A program made the position numbers and the translations under genes. Positions 21,762 through 33,381 of a stretch of 64,000 nucleotides of DNA are shown here, one piece after another. The stretch spans positions 29,326,365 through 29,390,364 of the forward strand of contig OY987304.1 of the NCBI GenBank assembly GCA_963920635.1. The letters are read 5' to 3'. Below the pieces are notes generated by a model. The model searched no databases, had not been told where the DNA came from, and saw only the letters and a program-made list of their open reading frames with translations. Source of the DNA: Pseudeuparius sepicola. Lineage: Eukaryota; Arthropoda; Insecta; Coleoptera; Anthribidae. Within the stretch, counting starts at the first letter, position 1. Each line of letters opens with the position of its first letter.

Positions 21762-23051
21762 TGTACCCTAGACCCATAATATGCACTATACTTCTTCGGT
21801 CACCCGTAGTATTTCCGAGAAGGGTTTGCGCTTTAAAATCTGTATGCAATTATTTACGAATTCATTGAGTTTACTTTGAATTTTGTGAGCGTCTTGTGTC
21901 CGGTGTCCGGTCATATTAAAAAGAGTTTTTGCATTTTGTTTGCCATCACACGAGACTTAACATAAAGTTGATATATTCCCGGCTAGTATCACAATTAGTA
22001 TTATTTTTCTACCGCAGTGCCTAACATTGCATTTTGCAATAATTTTATTTGCATTCTTTGCACTGCCCACCGTACGCACTGTAAAACTTTATCGAATTAG
22101 TATAATAATCGTGGGGGCGTAAGATGACTTTACGCATTGTTCTTCATTTTACGCTCTGCTCAAAGAAAACACAACATTTAACTACAATTTTTTAAACTTT
22201 TCTGCGGTAGCGTACGTTATACATTGCTTTCTTTGCCGCATGGAAATTTAATCTTTGTCGGTAGGTATATCTCAATGGGAAATAATGTAATAAATAATGA
22301 CAATGAGCATTCGCCCTTAAGATAATGGATGAACTTTAGACTATTTTAAATTGAATGTAATTTGGTCACTAAATCAACAGGTTGTTGTAAGTATATCAAA
22401 TTTAGATTATGGGGAAATGTAGCAAGGTATATTTTTTTAATGTGGAATTTATTGAAAAATGACTATTCTTAATATGAATATTATTATAAATATTGTGTTA
22501 CCTCAAAGAAATTTAGAAAACAGTTGTTTAACGACCACAAATCTTTCGCGTCATAATTTCGTAAATGTATTGTGAATATTGGGCTCCCCAGATTTATAAT
22601 GTTCGTATTTTTGTTAAACAAAATGTAAAAGTTGTAGTATAATAATTAGGTACCTACCTACTCAACGAAAGAGTTATGAGAGTAATTATTTTCGAGAGTA
22701 TTACGACCCGAGCCCTCAGGGCGAGGGGAGTTCTAATCCGAACGAAAAATGACCATAAGTGGCGAGTTGAGTACTAGACTTTTTCCACGACTGCTAGATA
22801 TATGTTTATTTATATACCAAATAAAAAATATTAAGGATAGTCTGACCTCGCATCTGTTCCACTGTACCACTCACTAAATATTCTCTATCTATATGTTTGT
22901 TCACAAGGGATATATAGGTGAAAACTTTGTTTATCACATTGAGAATGTATAGAGACTGTATTTTTCAAGTCTTGAAAAAAAACTTATTTAGGTCCGTCTC
23001 GGGAGCAAAATTCTTTGAATTTTGCATTTTTAGATCATTTATTTCCATTAA
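21762..23051. other. AT-rich non-coding stretch
   Basis: Nothing recognisable was found beyond short TAGGTACCTACC-type runs. Confidence 0.4.
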
Positions 23052-23290
23052 TAGTTATTTATGTACCAAGGCACTGAAGTTAAACTTTTTATGACTCATG
23101 TGGAATTTAGTTGCCGAGGCCTCTGGCCGAGTCACTTTTGACGGGCGATTTCTCCGCGTCTGACGTTTGATGTTTACATCTCGCCAAGGCCTACTTATTG
23201 AAAAAATCGTACAATAATGGGCTACATTATTGTACGATTTCTATGCTTTTAATGACGATTTTGGGACACTTTACTGCCGATTTCAAGAAA
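23052..23290 (-). repeat. 5S-like repeat family, internally deleted copy
   Basis: Carries the two ends of the ~610-bp unit described at 35469-36077 (AGTTATTTATGTACCAAGGC at one side, TGCCGATTTCAAGAAA at the other). The middle, including the 5S-rRNA-like segment, is missing; the joint is near 23120. Confidence 0.85.
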
Positions 23291-23870
23291 ATATACTTAT
23301 TGGACTGTTTGTAGAACAATCCGGAAGTTAGCATTGTTTCTTTCCTTTTGCGGTTCAGATTAGTGTAAAGTGATTGAAAAAATTAAAATGTTATATTTAC
23401 TAGAAACTTTAATTTTTTTCATTTACAAAATATATGTAGGTAACTATTTTCCGAAAATTATGTCATAATGGATTTGTACTCTGTAAATAAATCCTATCGA
23501 ATTTTTGATCGGATGTAAATCAGGCTTTCCCGATCAGAGGTAAAGTTGGCTACAAATCAACAATCGCGGCGGACCTTACTTTTTTTCCTAACCTAACCTT
23601 CTTCCAAAGATATATTATTATTGTTGTGAATCATTTTGGATTTTGATGTAAGACGTACATAAAATGCCGTGTTTTCTTGTGTGGTTAGGTGTGCAAAAAC
23701 GGGATAGGTACAACGTGTGATTGTTTGGAATTCTGGCAGTTTTGCGCGAAAAATAGGGTCTTTGATCCCTTCTGTTAGGAGACAATATCGCACTGCTTTT
23801 TGGAGATTTTAGATTTCTATCACAAATATGTTAAAATAATAATAATATAATAATGTACCCAATGTGTTAA
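23291..23870. other. Non-coding stretch
   Basis: No gene or repeat recognised. Confidence 0.4.
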
Positions 23871-24190
23871 CGAGTGTGTTAATATATATATATATATATA
23901 TAAGGATGTAAGATTAGCGAGTGTAAATGTAACAATTACAAGAAAAGGTGATAATGGGCAAACACTCAAAGTTAGTACAAGCCCCAAAATAGGGGATGTG
24001 CTGACTGAAGCTGCAAATGTGCTGTTGGCTCCTGCCTGGACTTCATTTGTTGCTTCCCAAATCATGCCTATCTTTTGATTTGGTTAATGTTACACCGTAC
24101 TGATGATTGCCAAATAGCATGAAACACGTGTATGCGGTTACTAGTTTTTTCTTTTTGTTAACTTTGAGTGTTTGCCCATTATCACCTTTT

Positions 24191-24251
<61 letters not shown>

Positions 24252-24755
24252 ATGTAAGATTAGCGAGTGTAAATGTAACAATTACATTGTTATATTGTTA
24301 TTACATTGTACTAACATCGCCACGGAGGCTGCTAAAGCGACCTGCGTGGAAATCTTCATAACCCAAGATACAATGACAATAAGGATGTAAGATTAGCGAG
24401 TGTAAATGTAACAATTACAAGAAAAGGTGATAATGGGCAAACACTCAAAGTTAACAAAAAGAAAAAACTAGTAACCGCATACACGTGTTTCATGCTATTT
24501 GGCAATCATCAGTACGGTGTAACATTAACCAAATCAAAAGATAGGCATGATTTGGGAAGCAACAAATGAAGTCCAGGCAGGAGCCAACAGCACATTTGCA
24601 GCTTCAGTCAGCACATCCCCTATTTTGGGGCTTGTACTAACATCGCCACGGAGGCTGCTAAAGCGACCTGCGTGGAAATCTTCATTGATTTGGTTAATGT
24701 TACACCGTACTGATGATTGCCAAATATCACCTTTTCTTATATATATATATATAGA
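23871..24755. repeat. Palindrome with (TA)n tracts and a repeated AAGGATGTAAG block
   Basis: Arms 23971-24192 and 24419-24641 are near-perfect reverse complements of about 222 bp. The spacer 24193-24418 starts with about 28 TA repeats. The 5' block AAGGATGTAAGATTAGCGAG occurs three times (about 23903, 24248, 24382), a 45-bp block with GCCACGGAGGCTGCTAAAGC occurs at 24314 and 24643, and 24686-24738 directly repeats 24078-24118. Two further (TA)n tracts lie at 23882-23902 and 24738-24753. Possible source is repeated rearrangement of a non-autonomous transposon at TA tracts. Confidence 0.85.
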
Positions 24756-25317
24756 AGAACCATACGGCGAGGCTACAGTATTGGGACCATATATATATCT
24801 CGTAACTGAATAAACAATAAATGCATTAGCTCTCACATGGTTCTACCGAGGGTTCTACAGAAATAGTGTCCAGCAGTGGCTTAAACAATATTCAAAATTC
24901 TGGTATGAAAAATGTATAATCTTATAGCGACGAAAATAAAAGTTCTTCCGCCTTCTAAATTAGCACACGTTTGATAATTCCTGAATTCTTTATAATATGC
25001 TCAAGGGCCCTTAAAAGCTTTTAAATTATGTTTTTGGATAGTAGCAGTGACTTAGTATAGAATAATTAATAACTATATCCAATAAAATTAGTTGGCCTAA
25101 GCGAAAATTTACATAAACTTCGCCTGCAGTATATAGGTATATAGGTACCTATATGGATCACGGCCGATAATCACGGTTTCTAGATCATAATAGATCACCT
25201 CTACACACCATTTTCAAAATCATCATAGTACACACTTTGTCTCTGTTTCTTAGAAAATTATTTAAAAAACGACCGAAACAACGTTCAAAACACTTCATGC
25301 TACGTTAAATCTATTTT
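24756..25317. other. Non-coding stretch
   Basis: Nothing recognised. Confidence 0.4.
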
Positions 25318-25509
25318 TCCTGGTATTGTACGTCGATGGCCCCGTCCTCGAGATCACACTGTAGTTTATGTTTCTGTGCTCTTTTATGCTTTCTAGAAAA
25401 AAGTGCTTGGTAGCCCGCCGTACCGATATCTCGCGCTCGCCTGATATTCATTAGGCATGTTTTATACGCTCGAACACGTCGCGTGTTTCCTTGTGTGCGG
25501 TACCAAATC

Positions 25510-25690
25510 CTACTACTTGGGGAAAACGAACAAAAATGCATCAATAATATAAACCACACTCTCCACCTCCTAACGTCGTTGGGCTTTTTAATAAACCGGG
25601 AAAAAAACAATTTAAAACCAACCCAAACCATAAAATTCTTAGGATTTAACTATAATAGTACCCAAATGACCATATCAATACCCAAAGAAA
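25510..25690 (+). pseudogene. DIRS RT fragment (C-terminal side of RT)
   Basis: The frame gives NNINHTLHLLTSLGFLIN, then KPTQTIKFLGF and MTISIPKEK, matching the region after the catalytic motif in DIRS/PAT-type RT (LGFxIN...FLGF...). It is placed upstream of the N-terminal RT piece, so the order is reversed. Confidence 0.75.
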
Positions 25691-25714
25691 AAAAAACCAG
25701 GACCCAATCAATCA

Positions 25715-26422
25715 CAAGCGGCCGCGCGTAACTTAAACTCGCAGCGCCCTCCTTTCCGGAAAAGGACACAGACAGAGGGAAGGAGGGGAAGGCAGAGATA
25801 TGGGGCAGACCTCAAACAACGACAGAAGGCCCCGAGGGAATACAAGAAGGCGACAAACTACAAGTTCAGCAAGCCGAACCGGCGTTAGAGGTGTGTTATG
25901 CAGGCAGAATAAGACATTTCATTCCCAATTGGGAATTAATTACCCAAAGTAAAGTTATATTAGAATGGGTAAAGGGTTACAAAATTCCTTTTATAACCAA
26001 GCCCTGTCAAAACAAAACACCCAAAAGTATATACGGTCATGAATTTCAAGAAAGCATTACCAACCTTCTCACAGCTGGGCCTATTATAAAAAGCAAACAT
26101 TGCAAAAACCAGTTTATATCCTTATACTTTGTAAGGAAAAAGCCAAATGGCAAAAATAGATTTATATTGAATTTTAAAAGATAAAACAGGCATATTTCGT
26201 GCTCGCACTTTAAACTGGAAGATAGCCGTACTGTAAAAATTTAATATACAAGAATGATTGTCACATGGCAACCATGAACCTTAAAGACGCATATTTTCTT
26301 TTGCCAATACATGCAAATAATAGAAAACATTTAAAGTTTGAGTACAAGAGCCAGCTTTATGAATTCACATGTTTGCCATTCGGGATATCGACCGCCCCGT
26401 TTGTATTTACCAAAACATCCAA
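25715..26422 (+). pseudogene. DIRS Gag tail and N-terminal RT fragment
   Basis: 25715-25885 encodes a basic, Arg/Lys-rich tail like a DIRS Gag C-terminus. It is followed by AGRIRHFIPNWELITQ, IKSKHCKNQFIS and RKKPNGKNRFILNFKR (25891-26184), the conserved start of DIRS RT. After stops and a frame change, MATMNLKDAYFLLPI and YEFTCLPFGISTAPFVF appear at 26265-26422. The first catalytic Asp expected in the DLKDAYF motif is Asn here. The RT is cut before the second catalytic motif. Confidence 0.8.
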
Positions 26423-26589
26423 TTAGTAAAATTTTGGTGAGGCATATATAGAGTTTCGTATAAGTAAGGGTAATACCTTACATACAAGACAAACTCGAAA
26501 GGAATGACGTAAACATGAGTAATATTTGATTACAGTCATTATGCACATTCAAAACAATAGTATGCGGAAAGACTAATGACTAACGTCTA

Positions 26590-26835
26590 TTTCTTTCAGA
26601 CAGCTCCGAACTAGCCCCAAGCGCATCTGATTCGGAGGAATCTCTCCCGTCAGTACTCCCCGAAACAGAAGCGCCCCCACACCCACAACCAGATGATTCT
26701 ATTGAAGACATTCTGGGGTCCAACCCGTTAAACAAACATGTGGAAGGGCCAGCTCTCGCCCCAGACCTGGCCTCCCGCTGGGAATCTTATCTGTCCTCGG
26801 GAATTGACAAAGAGTCACCGCAGTCTCCTATATAA
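26590..26835 (+). pseudogene. DIRS Gag middle fragment
   Basis: The open stretch begins after a CTTTCAG-like sequence. It gives a Ser/Asp/Pro-rich part, then DILGSNPLNK, LASRWESYLSSGIDKES, the signature of DIRS-type Gag, and ends at a TAA near 26835. It lies downstream of RT pieces, whereas gag normally comes first. Confidence 0.65.
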
Positions 26836-26842
26836 ACCGAAT

Positions 26843-27260
26843 GGGGGTATAAAATTTCAAAAATTGAACGAGATAACGCACCAAATAATATGGAAGTGGT
26901 GCGAAAAGCGTAAAATCATGATTTTTGCATCATACATAAACACCAAAGACAACATATTAGCAGACAAATAATCCCGTCAGAAAAATATTGAAACGGAGTA
27001 TTCTCTACATCCCACTGTTTTTAATAAAATCAAAACAAATTTTGGCATTCCACAAATCGATCTGTTTGCCTCATATGCAAATAAAAAATGCGTCCAGAGT
27101 CCAGTGGTATTGATGCCTTCACATTTACCTGGTCTACAATGTACTTTTACGCTTTTCCGCCTTTTTCCCTCCTATCTAGAGTAATTAAAAAAAACTGACA
27201 AAGCAGAAGGCATTGCCGTATTCCCATTATATGGAAATCACAACCCTGGTATCCAATAAG
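26843..27260 (+). pseudogene. DIRS RNase H-region fragment
   Basis: The frame shows IWKWCEKRKIMIFASYINTK then DNILAD, a stop, and IETEYSLHPTVFNKI and GIPQIDLFAS, then in other frames AEGIAVFPLYGN. These match the conserved RNase H/linker region preceding the recombinase in DIRS elements. Several stops and shifts. Confidence 0.75.
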
Positions 27261-27559
27261 AACAACTCATGCTCACAAAACCGATCATATTCCCCCCACA
27301 TCGATGTATTAATATTATCCTTAGATGACAGTACCTTAAAACAGTAGGTACAATGTAACATATAAAAAATGGTAGTCATACTGTAAAAGTCCCTATGTTT
27401 TTACAGCCACCCCAAATACAATAATCGATTTGCTAAATAAACAATTAGCCCAGGGGGGAAACTACAATAGCTTCGATCAACACAAATCTGCTCTAAATAC
27501 TCTCCTACAAACCACCGATCATCCAACGATAGCTAGATTCATGAAAGGTTTTTAGAATG

Positions 27560-27960
27560 AGGCCAATGTTCCCCAGATACAATGAAATCTGGGATCCCAA
27601 CCCAGTCTTAACATACTTTGAAACCCTCGCACCAAATGAAAAATTATGATTAGCAACACTGTAAAAATATTACATAACCGTAATTAAAGACACTAGACGC
27701 GGGCATGATCAGTTATTACTCACCATTAAAAAACCACATAACCCAGCTACAGCACAAACTGTCTCAAAATGGATAAAAAAAGGCCTTACAATAGCTGGTG
27801 TAGATACAACTATCTTTAAATCGGATAGTAACCGCCATGCTTCCACCTCGGCAGCGTTCAAATGAGGCCTAACTATTGAAAATATTAGACGTACAGCGGG
27901 ATCGACTGAAAGATCAAATGCCTACGTTTATAAAATTTTATAATAGACTCATAATAACAA
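27560..27960 (+). pseudogene. DIRS tyrosine recombinase fragment
   Basis: Shows the C-terminal catalytic part of a DIRS-type tyrosine recombinase: KKPHNPATAQTVSKWIKKGL, then SNRHASTSAA (the conserved H-x-x-R box; the usual first His is replaced, the Arg remains), a stop, and IENIRRTAG. In active elements this enzyme integrates the circular DNA without a target duplication. Stops in the frame make this copy inactive. Confidence 0.8.
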
Positions 27961-28149
27961 ACTCACAGTTCGCAAACATTCTAATAAATAACTTAGAAAA
28001 TACCGAGAGGCGCAATACTTAAAATTACAACCACAGAAATAACAGTATTATACCTATATATAAAAATATATATACAATACCGAATATTTAGTTACGTAAG
28101 AATTTATAAAATACAGTCTACAAATAGTGTTAAATTATCTTGTATGTAG

Positions 28150-28385
28150 ATCACATACATAATCCATTGAATTTTAATTGGCTTTTTGGCCACCAAACTG
28201 GTTAAAAGACTACTTTTTCAAGTTGCCTAGAAAATTAATAAATTCTTAATAGTAAATGAACTAAACTTTGAACTTGTAACTCAAAAAATGTCTTCAACAA
28301 ATTTGTTTCCTGAGCTTTCAGAGAATAAATCTTCCTCCTTTCTCAAAAATCATGTAACGTCAAAGTGAAATGACAGATTCCGAAT
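28150..28385 (-). repeat. Penelope-like element 3' segment nested in DIRS
   Basis: About 230 bp matching the left arm at 36830-37040 (shared CACCAAACTG, TTTTTCAAGTTGCCT, GAGAATAAATCTTCCTCCTT, CGTCAAAGTGAA). By comparison with the coding copy at 37150-37643 it is Penelope 3' sequence on the minus strand. Confidence 0.75.
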
Positions 28386-28775
28386 ATCTAACGAATTTCA
28401 TTTCACAAGTCACGCACACAAAGTCGAAGCCATCAAGCACCTCAGATCGCACCAAATCTTTCAACATCTACAGTGTGATCTCGAGGACGGGGACATCGAC
28501 GTATAATTAGAGGTTAATCGACCTGTAAGGAAGTTCAATCCTCAATTATACGAGGTGGCCACGTCCGAAGAGATCACAAGATCACACCCACCTGCCACTA
28601 TTTATCCCCAAAATACTGCGATCTGAGGGGCAACATAATGAATATCAGGCGAGCGCGGGGATATCGATACGACGGGCTACCAAGTACTTTTTTCTATAAA
28701 TATACGCTACAAAAAGAGCACAGAAACAGAAACTACAGTGTGATCTCTTCGGACGGGACCATCTTGTATAATTGA

Positions 28776-29200
28776 GGATTGAACTTCCTTACAGGTAAGT
28801 CGTTTAACCTCTAATTCTAGGCAGATTTTCAAACATAATTTATGTTATTATAACTCTAAAGTAGCATTGTTATTGCTATAACGACAGTTGATTTAAATGG
28901 TCTTAGTTTACAATTCTAGGAAAAAGTTAACCTAACAATTTAAGTAACCTAAAAATTTAAAATCTCCTTCCGGCAAATCACAAAACATAACCGATAAGTA
29001 TTCTTCTCCCTAAACCACAACACATAATTATTTTGCTTTCGGCAATATTCGGCCCTACACAAGCCAACGCGGCTTTGCCCATACACTCAGCTCAGTTGTT
29101 AGCCAAGCCACTCAGTTTGTTTTTTCCTGTCAAATTCTCATCTTGTGAAAGGGTCATTTTCCCCACCACCAAACTGAGTCAATATGCTCCATAGTGAGCG
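28776..29200. other. Short non-coding stretch
   Basis: No feature recognised. Confidence 0.4.
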
Positions 29201-29399
29201 CAGTACCGTAACTAGGGCGGTGCGACCGGTGCCCCCGCACCGGGCGCATCATGGTAGGGGCGCCGGGCCGGGCTGGGCCGGGCCCACAAAATTCGACATT
29301 GTAACGACTTAATGCAAGTATCGAACATGGAAATTAACCTACAATATCCAGCCAAGAATATTAACAAAGAAAGATTTTTTAGTAATTAAAAATAATAAA

Positions 29400-29540
29400 T
29401 AATGTTTTAGTGGCATACCAGTTAAAAGATATCAATTAAAAAATGCAGTCCAGCGGGGACTCGGCACTACTACTGTAGGCACTTACCTGATATTCCACTA
29501 AAATATCCTTTATTATTTATAATTACAGGTAATTAAAAGA
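29400..29540 (-). repeat. Degenerate copy of the tRNA-like repeat
   Basis: Aligns to both ends of the element at 33037-33381 (GTGGCAT, GATATCAATT, ATGCAGTCCAGC, ATCCTTTATTATTTATAATTACAGGT). The tRNA-like core is eroded and the middle is missing. Confidence 0.65.
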
Positions 29541-29975
29541 AAACTTTCTTTATCTTGTAATACGGCTGTGTTGAGTAATAACGAGTTTGCAGCCAAAAAA
29601 TATTTACTACACTTCCTTCAAATAACTCAGCTTTCGTTCAATGTGTTGAACTTCTTCAAGGCTACAAAATATGTATTAAATGTAAAAGATTCAAATAAAA
29701 TGTTTAAAAGACACTTATATTAGATTGAAGGCATTAATTTCTAGGTTTATAAAATGCAAAATACAAATGTATTTTATTATTACTATTATTTGAATTTTTT
29801 ACATTGAATACACATTTTTTAGCCCCGAAGAAATTCAAAATATTGAACGAAATCTTGATTATTTGAAAGTAGTATATTAAATGTTTTGTGGCTGCAAACC
29901 CGTTATTTTCAATTCTAAAATTTATCATTTATCTGTTGCATAGTCCAATAGAGATATGCTCGGCTTATAGGGGTC

Positions 29976-30812
29976 GCAAAAAATCCAAACAGGATTATTT
30001 TTTCAGGGATGCTTGTGGACTGCCTCCTGAGTGTTCAGCCAAAAGATCACACTCGAACTCCTGGTACGCATTGAGCTACCTATAGGGTGGTTTCCTAAAC
30101 AATATAGGTGGTTTCCTAAACAATATGGGTTTTTATAGCAAAATGACGCTACTAAAAGTTGTAGGGAATTAAAGTATGAACAACTTTTCCTCATTTTTTT
30201 TGTGTCTCTAATACATAACGAGTTACAGCGCATTACTGCAGGAATGGTCTTGTAAACATTTTTTTTACAAAAAAAAACGACCTTAATGAAACTTTCAGAG
30301 GATGAACTTTTGATAAAATTTTTCTCCCAAACTTTTTTGTGTATCAAATATCTAATGATTTACAGAGCATTATATTGTTTAATTAATTTTTGTCATATAA
30401 TGCCCTGTAAATCATTAGGTATTAGAGACGCAAAAAAAATTATGAGAAAAAGTTTACCAGAAGTCCATCCTACAAAAATTTTACAAAGGTCATTTTTTTG
30501 TAAAAAATTTTTTACAAGACCACCCCTGCAGAATGAGGAATTTTTGTCAAATAAGTAATGAGCTGTAACTCGTGACGTATTAGAGATAAAAGAAAGAATT
30601 ATGCGGCAAAGTTGTTCATATTTTGATCCCCTACAACTTTTATTAGGGTCATTTTGCTCTAAAAAAATATTTATGAAACCACCCACATTGTTTAGGAAAC
30701 CACCCTATAGCGCAATTCGTACCAGGAGATCGAGAGTGATCTTTTGGCTGTACTCTTAGGAGGCAGTCCCCAAGCATCCTGAAAAAATCATCTTGTTTGG
30801 ATTTTTTTTGCA
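29976..30812. repeat. ~840-bp palindrome (foldback)
   Basis: Arms of about 390 bp centred near 30394. AAAATCCAAACAGGATTATTT at the left pairs with the right edge near 30781-30811, TGGTTTCCTAAACAAT at 30091 pairs with ATTGTTTAGGAAACCA at 30687, and the centre has AATGATTTACAGAGCATTAT against ATAATGCCCTGTAAATCATT. Lies wholly inside the hAT-like element. Confidence 0.85.
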
Positions 30813-31031
30813 AAACTGACATCTTTATTTTACTACCGTTTTGTTTTAAAGAGGGACACTTCAACAGGTGATAGAAAACAAAAAATATCCGCTAGTTTAT
30901 TTCAAATGTAATATATTTGCAAATTCTTACCTATCATATACAAAATTTTATAAGATTTCTGAAAATGGGGGGCGCATTTATCAGATTTGGCACCGGGCGC
31001 AATCTAGGCAAGTTACGGCTCTGAGTGAGTG

Positions 31032-32257
31032 TCCTCGCGAGGATGTGCTTGAAGGGTGAAGGGAGAGGTAAAAAATCTCACTTTAGCTCACATTCTCATT
31101 TGTAAAAGGAACTGCCACCAACTGAGATAAAGTAAGAATTCTTAAGAAAAGTGTCAAAAGGAACGCGGCTACAATGACGTATTTTTACATTCGGGTCTTA
31201 TTCGGAAATTCAAATTTTATTTTGAAATTATGGGCTTTGAAAAGAATTAATAGAACAACGACCCGTACATGTAGACATGTTTAATAATCATGGTCCTTTC
31301 TAACACCGTTTTTTGAAAATTTGATAGAAGGAATCAACCCTATTTACGAGTATATATTATATAATATTAAGAAGCATCATTCGATATCCCCGATATCGTA
31401 TACATTCTCAATAACGAATTCCCTGGCGTAATTAAGCATACCGAACATCTAGGAAGTTTTGCCCCCAAGGGGTTTGGAGTTGACGGCGGAAGTTGCCGCA
31501 CGTCGGGCCCGTAAATCACGTCATATGGCGGACAATAAGGGCCGCTTTTGTCCACCAGTCGAGCCTGACCGTCGATTGTTACTATTTGAGAGTCGGAGTT
31601 GCTGAGTTTTGCTCGTTTCTCGTATTACAACTTTAGGGGATTCGCTTGTTTGTTGCCCTATAGAACTATTCGGGGGCGAACACGGTAAAAAGTTTATGCT
31701 ACGTGAATTTAAAATAAAGTTAATTTGAATACAATTCCATGGCCCCTAGAGCCATTCAAATTTGTCAGCTTGTTAAGGGGCATGGGAGATGGAGTGGGTA
31801 CGATAATTCATCAACATTAGATTTAATGCTTAATTCTACAGTGTCAGAGATCTAATCTACAAAATTGCAAAATATATACCTATTGTGTGATCCAAATTAA
31901 GTGCACACTATTGGCAACTATTACTAACGTTTTAAAATCGTCTGCATCGGCAAAGTAGTACATTTTTAACGTTGATTAAGATGGTACAGTCGAAAAGACA
32001 ATTATTATTATTTTTGTGTTCTTAAACAAAGAATACCCTATGTATTATATGTTTTACGGAACGTGTTGGAATTTGGAGTAAAAATAATTATATCTAAATG
32101 ACCTTTCTGTAAGCTATAAACTCCTACACAAAGGTAATGCGAAATTAGCCTAGTAGACTACGAAAAGAAATGAAAATACTTTACAATAGAGTTATTAGAG
32201 CCTTTAAAAAACTAATTATTAACGACATCATTTCAATTAAAAACAATGAAATAATTT
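31032..32257. other. Non-coding stretch
   Basis: No gene supported. Contains repeat copy B at 31414-31635. Confidence 0.4.
31414..31635 (+). repeat. Dispersed ~220-bp repeat, copy B
   Basis: Same-orientation partner of 18948-19165, with higher GC in this copy. Class unknown. Confidence 0.65.
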
Positions 32258-32846
32258 AGTTATTTATGTACCAAGGCACTGAAGTTAAACTTTTTATAAC
32301 TTATGTGGAATTTAGTTGCCAAGGCTGCTGGCCGAGGCAAATAAATCACATGAGTCATAAAAAGAACTTCAGTGCCGAGGTGCATATTATATATTTTTTG
32401 AAATCGAAAAAAAAAATGTTTTATTGGGCGATAAAATAATCATACGGGATCACCCGTCCATGAACCGACTACGCGCGGCGTTGCTTGACTTTGACGGTAG
32501 CTCTATCTAGGTCAAGTATAATGACATACGGGGCCTTCGAACAGAAAAACCAAACTGCTGCTTGTTGTGCAGCTTCTATAACAAATCTATTGATATTTAA
32601 ACCTACTAAAATATGTATACTGAAGGATTGCGCTGCTATAGGTAACAATTTCGCAACGTGTACGAAAAGTTAAATGGGCCTTTTGTGGCCAGGTTTTGAA
32701 TATTTGGTCACTTTTGATGAGCGATATGGCACCGCGTCTGACGTTTGATATGTTTACATCTCGCCAACGCCTACTTATTGAAAAAATCGTACAATAATGG
32801 GCTATTTCTGAGCTTTTAGTGACGATTTTATGAGCTTTTAATGCCG
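32258..32846 (-). repeat. 5S-like repeat unit, copy B
   Basis: Nearly full unit beginning AGTTATTTATGTACCAAGGC, with the terminal hairpin (32270-32390) and the 5S-rRNA-like segment at 32446-32502. It ends at the joint with the next copy, in tandem. The direction given is that of the 5S-like strand. Confidence 0.85.
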
Positions 32847-33036
32847 ATTTATGTACCAAGGCACTGAAGTTCAACTTTTTATGACTCATGTGGAATTTAG
32901 TAGCCGAGGCCTCTGGCCGAGGCAAATAAACCGCATGAGTCAATACAAAAAAACTTCAGTGCCGAGGTACATATTATATTTTTTTGAAATCGGAAAAAAA
33001 AAGTTTTATTAGGCAAGAAAAGAATAATAAGGGATC

Positions 33037-33381
33037 TAAAGGATGTTTTTGTGGCATGTCAGGTAAAGGATATCAATTGAAAAAATGCACTCCAGCCGGG
33101 ACTCGAACCCGGGACTCCTTCTGTGGCCGTAGGCACTTAACCAACTAAGCTACCGGAGATACGGGTTCCATCGGCTAGGCGTTATTTATTCCAATTGATA
33201 TATAGTTAGTAGCGGTGAGATGTAGGAGACTTCGGCGTCTTCTACAGCTACTAGAAGGGGTTAGAGGGTGTAGGGTAACCATTCATTATTGTTGGTTATG
33301 TGAACTTCCTATTTGTTCATCAACCTACAAAATTCGAAAACATCCTTTATATTTATAATTACAGGTACAAAAAATCTTTCT
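33037..33381 (-). mobile_element. tRNA-like (SINE-type) insertion with 13-bp target duplication
   Basis: The 345-bp insert is flanked by identical ATAATAAGGGATC copies at 33024-33036 and 33382-33394, and the host repeat is continuous without it. A TAAAGGATGTTTT sequence at the left recurs inverted near the right end (AAAACATCCTTTA, 33342). The tRNA-like core is internal, not at the 5' end as in ordinary SINEs. A 13-bp duplication favours LINE-type (target-primed) insertion. A second, eroded copy is at 29400-29540. Confidence 0.8.
33089..33160 (-). tRNA. tRNA-like pseudogene inside the insert
   Basis: The minus strand shows a perfect box A (TAGCTTAGTTGG) and box B (GGTTCGAGTCC). A TCCCGGG-type T arm and a mostly paired acceptor (CTCCGG with CTGGAG) are also visible. 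The anticodon arm is imperfect, with CCA in the loop if the arms are aligned in the usual way. Because it sits inside a mobile insert, a working tRNA gene is unlikely; it more likely supplies an RNA polymerase III promoter. Confidence 0.65.

Larger units (their letters stand above)
25318..28775 (+). mobile_element. Degenerate DIRS-type retrotransposon, rearranged
   Basis: The left end 25318-25452 is inverted at 28639-28775 (shared blocks GTAGCCCG, CGCTCGCCTGATATTCAT, GAGATCACACTGTAG), and a third copy of the GTGATCTCGAGGACGGGG block lies at 28468-28500. DIRS elements have inverted termini and an internal complementary region. Inside are recognisable DIRS protein pieces: late RT (25510-25690), Gag C-terminus (25715-25885), early RT (25891-26420), Gag middle (26590-26835), RNase H region (26843-27260) and tyrosine recombinase (27560-27960). 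The order is not the usual gag then RT, so the copy is rearranged or composite. All pieces have stops or frameshifts. Confidence 0.8.
29201..31023. mobile_element. hAT-like non-autonomous element with 8-bp target duplication
   Basis: The left end CAGTACCGTAACTAGG and the right end (reverse complement) CAGAGCCGTAACTTGCC form terminal inverted repeats. They are extended by an inverted GCACCGGGCGC block. Flanks are AGTGAGCG (29193-29200) and AGTGAGTG (31024-31031), an 8-bp duplication with one mismatch, as made by hAT transposases. No transposase is present. The interior holds a tRNA-like repeat remnant (29400-29540), a partial inverted pair (29575-29660 with 29818-29915) and a large palindrome. 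Confidence 0.75.

Noticed and set aside
23880..24250. CRISPR-like array (repeated blocks with spacers)
   Set aside because: The blocks are palindromic transposon pieces and TA tracts, without regular repeat/spacer spacing; the context is eukaryotic.
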